Translations under genes and position numbers: made by a program
NCBI GenBank assembly: GCA_964443845.1
Contig: CAYUFA010000097.1
Coordinates: forward strand, 1-9,231
From: UBA9214 sp964443845
GTDB taxonomy: Bacteria > Pseudomonadota > Gammaproteobacteria > UBA9214
Direction: 5' to 3'
Length of the DNA: 9,231 nt
Shown here: positions 1-5,291 of the stretch, piece after piece
How the letters are laid out: each line of letters starts with the position of its first letter
Numbering within the stretch: position 1 is the stretch's first letter
The notes under the pieces: model-generated
Database searches by the model: none
Told to the model about the DNA's origin: nothing
What the model saw: the letters and a program-made list of their open reading frames with translations, nothing else

Positions 1-87
1 ATCAAGGACCACCCGGGCGAGCAGGTGCACGGCACGGGGGAAGATATGACCGATCTATGGGGTCAGACCCGCTACTGTCCCATATAA
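1..87 (+). CDS. possible C-terminal end of an upstream gene (partial)
   Basis: Frame +1 is open from the first base to a TAA at 85-87 and gives 28 residues beginning IKDHPGEQVHGTGEDMTDL. The first 13 complete codons nearly all end in G or C, as in real genes of this GC-rich DNA. The last third runs into a GGGGTCAGACCC repeat motif, so the true stop may have been replaced by repeat sequence. I do not recognise a family, and such a short stretch could be open by chance. Confidence 0.25.
   Translation: MKDHPGEQVHGTGEDMTDLWGQTRYCPI
59..70. repeat. GGGTCAGACCC-type motif, copy 1
   Basis: GGGGTCAGACCC is a near-palindrome around a central A. Similar motifs occur at 424-434 (GGGTCAGACCC, same orientation) and 469-479 (GTCTGACCCCA, inverted). 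They frame the repeat cluster at 118-421. Motifs of this kind are commonly scattered between genes in genomes with RAYT transposases; the link here is inference, supported by a RAYT remnant at about 3220-3561. Confidence 0.5.
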
Positions 88-117
88 ATCCGTTGAACCA
101 TCAGTAAGTCTTTCACC

Positions 118-204
118 ATGCACAGCCTTGCAGGTGATCAGGCAGGCCGGGACATGAAATTCAACCCCGGCTGAACAAACCGTGCGTCCCTGCTCCCGGA
201 GGGA
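118..204 (+). repeat. dispersed intergenic repeat, copy 1 (left part)
   Basis: This 87-bp block matches 5126-5212 without gaps at about 77 of 87 positions by hand count. It begins with an identical 21-mer (118-138), has a variable 12-mer, and continues with an identical 23-mer (151-173). It ends with TCCCGGAGGGA (194-204). The same match resumes at 401-421 (18 of 21 against 5213-5233) after 196 intervening bases, so copy 1 is split and copy 2 is continuous. No convincing coding frame is shared; the minus-frame translations are short and end differently. Confidence 0.85.
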
Positions 205-400
205 CGCCGACAGGGATGTCGGTGGTAGAGCAACGCAGGGAGCAGTTGCCGAGAGGGCCAGGATGAGGGGATCGAGTTCAGGCAATTAACCCGGTCTGAT
301 CCCCTCACCCCGACCCTCTCGGCTCGGGCATCCTGCTGCGCGCTACCGGGTCCATCCCTGGACCCGTACCACCTGCATCCCTGCAGCCGTCCCGGAGGGA
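205..400. repeat. 196-bp fold-back segment splitting repeat copy 1
   Basis: The segment is bounded by an 11-bp direct repeat, TCCCGGAGGGA, at 194-204 and 390-400. It folds on itself. The outer arms 201-227 and 367-393 pair at about 22 of 27 positions. The inner arms 249-273 and 298-322 pair at 22 of 25 around a 24-nt loop. A smaller perfect hairpin lies in the right half (347-353 with 360-366). There is no open coding frame of note. It could be a small non-autonomous palindromic element with a target duplication, or a cluster of REP-like palindromes that recombined. The boundaries are inferred from comparison with copy 2. Confidence 0.6.
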
Positions 401-421
401 GGGGGAGTTTCTTGGACAGCA
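401..421 (+). repeat. dispersed intergenic repeat, copy 1 (right part)
   Basis: These bases match 5213-5233 at 18 of 21 positions and continue the repeat that broke off at 204. They run into a second GGGTCAGACCC motif at 424-434. From here to 519 there is an inverted GTCTGACCCCA (469-479) and no gene that I can support. Confidence 0.6.
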
Positions 422-519
422 GCGGGTCAGACCCGACTGGTTCGTCGACATTGCGTCCGGTCAAGGGAGTCTGACCCCATCGATTCCCTGACCCTGAATC
501 ATCCGGGTCCGTGCTGCAA

Positions 520-1488
520 TCAGTATACGTCACCGCCTCTTCCCGGCATGGAACGCTGCATGAATGGCGGGAAGCCGCGTGGCATGTACATCGGCGGGAA
601 ATCCCGGAAGAAATCTTCCGCGAAGGGATTGCCCCGGAAAAACGAGTCGTTGTACGGGTTGTCCTCGAACATCGGCGGCTCGAATAACGTTTCAGGATTC
701 ATGTTCAGGGCTTCCAGCAAGGCCTGTTTCTTGCCTGCGGGCAGGGAAGCGGTTTTCTGAATCTCGTTGCGGATTTGTTCCTGTGTCCCCTCGAAGGCAA
801 ATTGCTTGCTGTTGTTTTCGCCGTCCTTGTAGGTGACTTCGGCACGATAGTGCCCGTTGGGAAGGGTACGCACCTGCACGGATTCAAATTCACTCCATGC
901 CGGTGGCCTGTCTGAGGAGCCACTCATCGGGCTCATCTGCGGGCAATACGGCATGTGCCGGTGGTGCCGCATCGGCGTGTGCCAGCCGAAGCGGCGGTAG
1001 GGAGACATGGAAGCTGCCTGGGACCGCTTCCCGAGCGTGACCTGCAGTGTCTGCAACTTTCCCTGTTCTACCAACTGGATGGGCACGCTCTGGCCGGTCT
1101 GGTCGGCACGTACCAGACCGGCAAGCTGGCGGGGAGAATAGAGTTTCTGGTTGCCAAAGGACAGCAGGACGTCGTTGGTGTGGATCCCTGCCTGCGAGGC
1201 GGGGGAGTCGGGTATGACACCAGTCACCAGCACGCCCTGACCCGGTGGAATGATTTGCTCCAGTTGAGTGTACAGCGCCCCCGGCACATTGCCCAGTGTG
1301 ACTCCCAGCCACGCGATTTCGCCGCTGCGTGCCGCAGCGGGGCCGAGCGTGCGGGGTGGCGCGGATGGTCCTGCGGGCTGTGCCTGTGCGGCGGGTGCGG
1401 CCGGCTGGGGCAGGGTGTCAGCGGCCAGCATCGGTGGCGGAAAGAGCGCGACAACGGCCGCCAGCGCGATAAGCGACTTTACATTCAT
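520..1488 (-). CDS. secreted PDZ-domain protein, divergent partner of HtrA
   Basis: A 322-residue exported protein with one PDZ domain and no protease domain. Residues 1-23 (MNVKSLIALA...PMLAA) form a signal peptide. A Pro/Ala-rich linker follows to about 53, then a PDZ domain at about 57-153 with the WLGVTLG strand and the PDSPASQAGI...DVLLSFGNQ core typical of HtrA-like PDZ folds. Residues 159-196 are rich in His and Met with one Cys. A region at about 200-265 has no family that I recognise. The tail (268-322) is rich in Phe, Pro and Arg and ends GGDVY. The start at 1488 is chosen because AGGAG (complement of 1495-1499) lies six bases upstream and a signal peptide begins there; an upstream in-frame extension has neither. 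It is transcribed away from htrA with 171 bp between, so a chaperone or adaptor role beside that protease is plausible but inferred. Confidence 0.85.
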   Translation of the reverse strand: MNVKSLIALAAVVALFPPPMLAADTLPQPAAPAAQAQPAGPSAPPRTLGPAAARSGEIAWLGVTLGNVPGALYTQLEQIIPPGQGVLVTGVIPDSPASQAGIHTNDVLLSFGNQKLYSPRQLAGLVRADQTGQSVPIQLVEQGKLQTLQVTLGKRSQAASMSPYRRFGWHTPMRHHRHMPYCPQMSPMSGSSDRPPAWSEFESVQVRTLPNGHYRAEVTYKDGENNSKQFAFEGTQEQIRNEIQKTASLPAGKKQALLEALNMNPETLFEPPMFEDNPYNDSFFRGNPFAEDFFRDFPPMYMPRGFPPFMQRSMPGRGGDVY

Positions 1489-1494
1489 GGTGAA

Positions 1495-1499
1495 CTCCT
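1495..1499 (-). promoter_or_regulatory. ribosome binding site of the PDZ gene
   Basis: The minus strand reads GAGGAGTTCACCATG, a strong AGGAG six bases before the ATG at 1488. It fixes the start there and not at the upstream in-frame start at 1587. Confidence 0.75.
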
Positions 1500-1532
1500 C
1501 TCGTATACCGGTTAACGGTCGACTACGCGCAA

Positions 1533-1560
1533 TTAGAAAGTGGCGGCTGGATAAGGTTCC
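1533..1560 (-). promoter_or_regulatory. sigma-E (RpoE/AlgU)-type promoter of the PDZ gene
   Basis: On the minus strand GGAACCT (complement of 1554-1560) is followed after exactly 16 bases by TCTAA (complement of 1533-1537). The family consensus is about GGAACTT, 15-17 bases, then TCTGA or TCAAA. Transcription would start near 1527, leaving about 40 nt of leader before the ATG at 1488. Control by the envelope-stress sigma factor fits a periplasmic PDZ protein next to HtrA. The match is by eye; I found no equally good match facing htrA. Confidence 0.55.
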
Positions 1561-1659
1561 GACCGAGGGGCAGGATCCCGATTCCACGCGGCTGCAACTA
1601 TCGGCGGCGGCTGCTGTCTTTATCGGCAGGAGTCTGCCTGTTGCGCCAGCGGGGGGCTT

Positions 1660-3087
1660 ATGGTGCCATCATTCACGCGATCCAAGGTAAGTACGAAAGT
1701 GGCAGCTACCGTCCCGGTAGCGTCAGGCCGGCGACTGTACCGACCGGGGCTGATTCTGCTGTTGCTGCTCACCTGCGGAAGTGCCCGGGTGGCAGGCGCA
1801 AATGCTGCTCCACCGGTCGACACTATCGCCCCCATGTTGGAGCCGGTCTTGCCGGCGGTAGTCAACATTTCCACGCTGACGCGATTCAAGGTGCGCCCGA
1901 ATCCAATACTGAACGACCCGTTTTTCCGCCAGTTTTTCAACCTTCCCCATCAGCAGGAGCAGGAAGGAGAGCGCAGCAGCCTTGGATCGGGTGTTATCGT
2001 CGATGCGGAGAAGGGCTATATCCTGACCAATGACCATGTGATCAAGGACGCCGATGAGATCGACGTGACCCTGCATGACCGGCGGCACTTCGAGGCGAAA
2101 GTGGTCGGCACGGATCCCACGGTCGACCTGGCCCTGCTGCACATTGATGCAGGTGGCCTGACGGCCTTGCCGATGGGCAATTCCGATGACTTGCGTGTCG
2201 GTGACTTCGTGGTGGCCATCGGCAGTCCCTTCGGGCTCGGACAGACCGTCACCTACGGAATCATTGGCGGCCTTGGCCGTACCGGACTGGGCATCGAGGG
2301 TTACGAAGACTTCATCCAGACCGACGCCTCCATCAACCCGGGCAATTCCGGCGGCCCGCTGGTCAACATGCACGGCAAACTGGTCGGCATCAACACCGCG
2401 ATCGTCGGGCCGGGGGGCGGCAGTATCGGCATCGGATTCGCGATCCCGAGCAACCTGGCGCGGGCGAGCATGGAGAGTCTTGAGGAGTATGGCAACGTCC
2501 GGCGCGGCCAGCTTGGCATCACTGTGCAGAACCTCACGCCCGAACTCGCCCGGGCGTTCGACCTGCACTCGCACGGTGGAGTCGTAATCGCCAAAGTCGT
2601 GCCGGGGTCAGCGGCGGAAAAGGCGCGGCTTGAACCCGGTGATGTGATCGTGGCACTGAACGGCAGGGAGGTCAGCGATGCGAATGACCTTCACAACGGT
2701 GTGGCGATGCTGCGCGTTGGCTCGACGGTGCGCCTGGATATCCTGCGTCACGATTTCCCGATGACTGTCCACGCGGTGATCGCGGAACCGCATATGACCA
2801 GGACGAAAGGGGGGGCGATCAGCAATCAGCTCGCTGGTGCCGTGCTGGGGCCGATCAGGGGAACCAGCCACATGGCGGGACGGGTCGAGGGCGTGGAAGT
2901 CGTCGAGGTCAGGCGTGGCAGCCCGGCCTGGTACGCCGGATTGCGCCCCGAGGACATCCTCATTGCGGTCAACCGGGTCAGCATCGCGACGGTCGATGAT
3001 GTCATGAATGCCGTGAAGCGCGACCCGCATGAGCTGTTACTGAACATCATCCGCGGCAATAGCCAACTGATGGTCGAAATTCAATAG
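1660..3087 (+). CDS. degQ: periplasmic serine endoprotease, HtrA/DegP-DegQ family
   Basis: A 475-residue HtrA protease that degrades misfolded envelope proteins. A signal segment (about 29-50, LILLLLLTCG then AGANA|APP, a likely signal peptidase I site) follows a 28-residue basic N-terminus. The trypsin-like domain spans about 55-270 with the full triad: His126 in LTNDHVIK, Asp156 in VDLALL, Ser230 in NPGNSGGPL. PDZ1 is at about 283-375 and PDZ2 at about 385-473, so the protein has the two-PDZ layout of DegP/DegQ, not the single-PDZ layout of DegS. The short loop after residue 80 (NDPFFRQFF...) is closer to DegQ than to the long Q-linker of DegP, hence the tentative symbol. The ATG at 1660 has only a G-rich stretch (1651-1656) upstream; a GTG at 1699 is an alternative that would shorten the N-terminus. 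It is divergent from the PDZ gene. All key residues are present, so it should be active. Confidence 0.93.
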   Translation: MVPSFTRSKVSTKVAATVPVASGRRLYRPGLILLLLLTCGSARVAGANAAPPVDTIAPMLEPVLPAVVNISTLTRFKVRPNPILNDPFFRQFFNLPHQQEQEGERSSLGSGVIVDAEKGYILTNDHVIKDADEIDVTLHDRRHFEAKVVGTDPTVDLALLHIDAGGLTALPMGNSDDLRVGDFVVAIGSPFGLGQTVTYGIIGGLGRTGLGIEGYEDFIQTDASINPGNSGGPLVNMHGKLVGINTAIVGPGGGSIGIGFAIPSNLARASMESLEEYGNVRRGQLGITVQNLTPELARAFDLHSHGGVVIAKVVPGSAAEKARLEPGDVIVALNGREVSDANDLHNGVAMLRVGSTVRLDILRHDFPMTVHAVIAEPHMTRTKGGAISNQLAGAVLGPIRGTSHMAGRVEGVEVVEVRRGSPAWYAGLRPEDILIAVNRVSIATVDDVMNAVKRDPHELLLNIIRGNSQLMVEIQ

Positions 3088-3219
3088 AAGGGTGTCAGGA
3101 CACATTTTCTCTAACGGCCTGTTGAAAACCATTATGCGAGGTCATTCTGGCCGTTTGTCAGGGGCAGTCGACCCTTCCCCTGCACTGTACGTGATCGTCG
3201 ATCCTGCGGCCTTTGGGGA

Positions 3220-3561
3220 GGTCGCCATTCCCTGTTGTGTGTCCTGTAGAACGTATTTCAACAAGCTGTCAGGCGTCCCGGGTTCGAGGTGTGTTGCGTA
3301 CTGGTCTCGACAGGTGCAACTGTGTGTTTCCAGGCCGTGACCTGGTTACAGGAAGAGCGGGTGCAGGGTGATCAATCGATCCTGCTTTTCACTGCTGTTG
3401 CTGCGGTAACTGGACCGCGTAGTGTGCGGGTGACTGAATATCTGTGCCCGCACCGGGTTGAGTCCGATGTAGCGCATGCAGGTCAGCAGATACGCTTCCG
3501 TGTCGATCAGCGTGCTGTGGATGTCCCGGCAGGGTGAGACGTGGCATATTGCCCGTGTCAT
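3220..3561 (-). pseudogene. remnant of a REP-associated (RAYT, Y1-type) transposase
   Basis: The minus-strand frame ending at a TAA (3346-3348) contains STLIDTEAYLLTCMRYIGLNPVRA followed by a SSYRSN...DRLITLHPLFL stretch. This is the C-terminal signature of RAYT transposases, where LIDTERYLLTCxRYIELNPVRAG, WSSYxxNA and HPLYL are usual. The N-terminal half, with the HxH catalytic motif, the N-terminal QRGNNRQ-like region and Tyr, is absent. Past the TAA the same frame continues with YATHLEPG...QQGMA, which resembles the usual RAYT ending, so the stop looks like a decay mutation. The left edge is approximate. Known RAYTs act on REP palindromes, which fits the palindromic repeats in this window. 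It cannot be active. Confidence 0.65.
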
Positions 3562-3681
3562 GCTCCATTACGTGTGTAAACGAAGCAGATCGCGTCGCTG
3601 GCAATCAGGTGGCGATAGCGAAAAAGGCTGACTCCAGGTCTGGAAGAGTGTCCTCTGATACCGATATCGCTTGCGGCCCCT

Positions 3682-3708
3682 TTGTTTAAATTATCACGAA
3701 AGTATAAC
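3682..3708 (+). promoter_or_regulatory. possible sigma70-type promoter of msrAB
   Basis: An AT-rich island (3680-3715) in otherwise GC-rich DNA holds TATAAC at 3703-3708, a good -10. The -35 is weak: TTGTTT at 3682-3687 is 15 bases away, and shifted readings give 16-17 with poorer boxes. Transcription would start near 3715, about 85 nt before the ATG. Confidence 0.4.
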
Positions 3709-3787
3709 TTTTTCGCCGGACCGTGAACTTTGCCGGTTTTATCAGCGCTTTCCTGTCAAGATACACACCATACCTGTCATCTTGTCC

Positions 3788-3792
3788 AGGAG
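3788..3792 (+). promoter_or_regulatory. ribosome binding site of msrAB
   Basis: AGGAG lies six bases before the ATG at 3799, immediately followed by a second ATG at 3802. It decides the start over an in-frame TTG at 3730, whose extension would bury the signal peptide. Confidence 0.75.
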
Positions 3793-3798
3793 AACAGC

Positions 3799-5070
3799 AT
3801 GATGTTACCGAACATAATCTTCGCGCTGCTGGCCGGCTTGCTGTCTCTGCCGACAGTGACGCTTGCCGCGACGCCGGACCATGACGTCGATTCGGCCAGC
3901 CTGCATGTCAAAACCATCGTACTGGGTTCCGGCTGCTTCTGGGGCGCCGAAAAAGGTTACGAGGCCCTGCCCGGCGTAATCGACGCGGTATCCGGCTATG
4001 CCGATGGCCGTAACATCAAGCCCGTCTACAAGGAAATCACCCGGTCTGAGTACCGGTTCGACCCAGACAATTATGCCGAAGTGGTCGAGGTGCGCTACAA
4101 CACGGAAGTGCTCAGTACCAGGGCGCTGCTGCGTCACTTCTTCGAGCACCACGACCCGACGCAGAAAAACCGGCAAGGCAATGACATGGGCACCCAGTAC
4201 CGCTCCATCATCCTCTATACGGACGACGAGCAACGCGAGGTGGCGCAGCATACCCGGGACCAGTACCAGGCGCTGTTAACTGCCGCGGGATACGGCGCTA
4301 TCGTCACGGAAATCAAACCGCTGCAGGAATTTCACCGGGCCGAGGACTATCACCAGGATTATCTCAAGAAGCATCCCAACGGCTATTGCCCGAACCATGC
4401 GACGGGCGTGACCTTCGAAAAAGTGGCTCCGAGCCTGACCGACAACAGCGCATTGCTCAAAGGCAGGCAGATCCTGGTGCTGGAAGCCGAGCATTGTCCC
4501 TTCTGTGAAAGGTTCAAGCGGGATGTCGGCAGCCAGTACCGGGGCAATATCCCCATGACCTATCGCATGGCCGCGCAGCTGGATGGCCTCACACTGAAAA
4601 CGCCAACCTGGGCCACTCCCACCATCTATTTCCTTGAGGATGGCAAGGAGGTGTTCGGCCACCAGGGTTACATGACCGCCACGGAATTTTACCAGGCGCT
4701 CGGTTACTTCAAGCTTGGGGACAGCGAGGCGTACAAGGTTGCCTTCAGCCAGGGTACTGACAGCCGTTTCTGTCGCCAGTACGACGAGTTCAAAAACACC
4801 CCGGACGGCGTGTTCATCGACAAGCTGAGCGGCATGCCGTTGTTCGACACGCGTGACCGCTTCAACTCCGGCACCGGCTGGCTGTCCTTTACCCGGCCGA
4901 TCGAGGGCGCAACGATCGAGCGGCCGGACAACAGCTCCGGCCTCGAGCGCACCGAGGTGCTGTCAAAAAGCAGCGGCATCCATCTCGGCCACGTGTTTGA
5001 TGACGGACCGGATGGCAAACCGCGTTATTGCATCAATGCCACGGTGCTGGAATTCCGGCCGCGAAACTGA
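3799..5070 (+). CDS. msrAB: periplasmic methionine sulfoxide reductase, MsrA-thioredoxin-MsrB fusion
   Basis: A 423-residue exported enzyme that reduces both epimers of methionine sulfoxide in proteins. A signal peptide (1-23, ending TLA|A) is followed by MsrA (about 36-200) with catalytic Cys46 in GSGCFWG, the DPTQKNRQGNDMGTQYRS signature and a resolving Cys197 in NGYCPNH. A thioredoxin-like domain (about 222-303) carries Cys233-Pro-Phe-Cys236 and a cis-Pro loop (ATPT, 272-275). MsrB (about 320-420) has catalytic Cys411 in RYCIN and the HLGHVFDDGP motif. Neisserial PilB has the order Trx-MsrA-MsrB; here the Trx domain sits in the middle. MsrB lacks the zinc cysteines, and its usual SGCGWPSF reads SGTGWLSF (Thr359), so the standard resolving Cys is missing; Cys325 may replace it. 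The internal Trx domain could take electrons from a membrane donor of the DsbD type, by analogy with PilB. It has its own promoter and stands alone. Confidence 0.93.
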   Translation: MMLPNIIFALLAGLLSLPTVTLAATPDHDVDSASLHVKTIVLGSGCFWGAEKGYEALPGVIDAVSGYADGRNIKPVYKEITRSEYRFDPDNYAEVVEVRYNTEVLSTRALLRHFFEHHDPTQKNRQGNDMGTQYRSIILYTDDEQREVAQHTRDQYQALLTAAGYGAIVTEIKPLQEFHRAEDYHQDYLKKHPNGYCPNHATGVTFEKVAPSLTDNSALLKGRQILVLEAEHCPFCERFKRDVGSQYRGNIPMTYRMAAQLDGLTLKTPTWATPTIYFLEDGKEVFGHQGYMTATEFYQALGYFKLGDSEAYKVAFSQGTDSRFCRQYDEFKNTPDGVFIDKLSGMPLFDTRDRFNSGTGWLSFTRPIEGATIERPDNSSGLERTEVLSKSSGIHLGHVFDDGPDGKPRYCINATVLEFRPRN

Positions 5071-5076
5071 CTGAAA

Positions 5077-5113
5077 GGGGACGGAGGAATCAACTGCTAT
5101 TTCCTCCGTCCCC
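5077..5113. terminator. perfect 13-bp palindrome after msrAB, terminator-like or REP-like
   Basis: GGGGACGGAGGAA (5077-5089) and TTCCTCCGTCCCC (5101-5113) pair perfectly around an 11-nt loop, starting six bases after the msrAB stop. The stem is strong, but no T-run follows, so it is not a classic intrinsic terminator. It may stop or protect the transcript, or be a REP-like element; the two roles are compatible. Confidence 0.5.
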
Positions 5114-5125
5114 GGATTCCATACG

Positions 5126-5233
5126 ATGCACAGCCTTGCAGGTGATTGGCCAGTCCAGGACATGAAATTCAACCCCGGCTGTACATGCCTTGCGTCCCTT
5201 CTCCCGGAGGGAGAGGGAGTTTGTGGGACAGCA
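5126..5233 (+). repeat. dispersed intergenic repeat, copy 2 (continuous)
   Basis: Bases 5126-5212 match 118-204 without gaps at about 77 of 87 positions, and 5213-5233 match 401-421 at 18 of 21. The inner stretch TCTCCCGGAGGGAGAG (5201-5216) is itself a palindrome. This copy fills the space between the msrAB palindrome and the dehydrogenase gene and ends within about ten bases of the ATG at 5244, so the 5' end of that gene abuts the repeat. Confidence 0.85.
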
Positions 5234-5291
5234 GTGATATATTATGACGGATTCTTCTCTGCCCCCGATTTTCTGTACTACCCTGTGCGGT

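Larger units (their letters stand above)
3088..3798. other. gene-poor gap between htrA and msrAB
   Basis: Apart from the RAYT remnant (about 3220-3561) and the promoter and ribosome site of msrAB, I see nothing here that I can name. Bases 3092-3103 form GTGTCAGGACAC, a small palindrome after the htrA stop, but its loop is too small for a terminator. Bases 3562-3680 hold no recognisable gene or repeat. The open frames here are short and have no family features. Confidence 0.6.

Noticed and set aside
138..533. 131-residue minus-strand open frame
   Set aside because: It runs across the repeats and the fold-back insertion, has no signal or domain, and its composition follows the repeat DNA.
955..1515. 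186-residue plus-strand open frame
   Set aside because: It is antisense to the PDZ gene, which has a ribosome site, signal peptide and a recognisable domain.
1723..2574. 283-residue minus-strand open frame
   Set aside because: It is antisense to htrA and arises from the high GC content at third codon positions; no family features.
3092..3110. Terminator after htrA (GTGTCAGGACAC followed by ATTTTCT)
   Set aside because: With a full 5-bp stem the loop would have two bases, which RNA cannot form; the shortened stem has three pairs and is too weak.
3111..3272. Possible 162-bp mobile element with 18-bp terminal inverted repeats (CTAACGGCCTGTTGAAAA at 3111-3128, complement-like at 3255-3272)
   Set aside because: The arms match at only about 14 of 18, no target duplication flanks them, and the right arm lies within the decayed RAYT reading frame, where it reads as coding sequence. 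Chance similarity is more likely.
3270..3296. tRNA-like T-arm motif (CCCGGGTTCGAGG)
   Set aside because: The GGGTTCGA core resembles a T-loop, but the matching stem half and the rest of a cloverleaf are absent.
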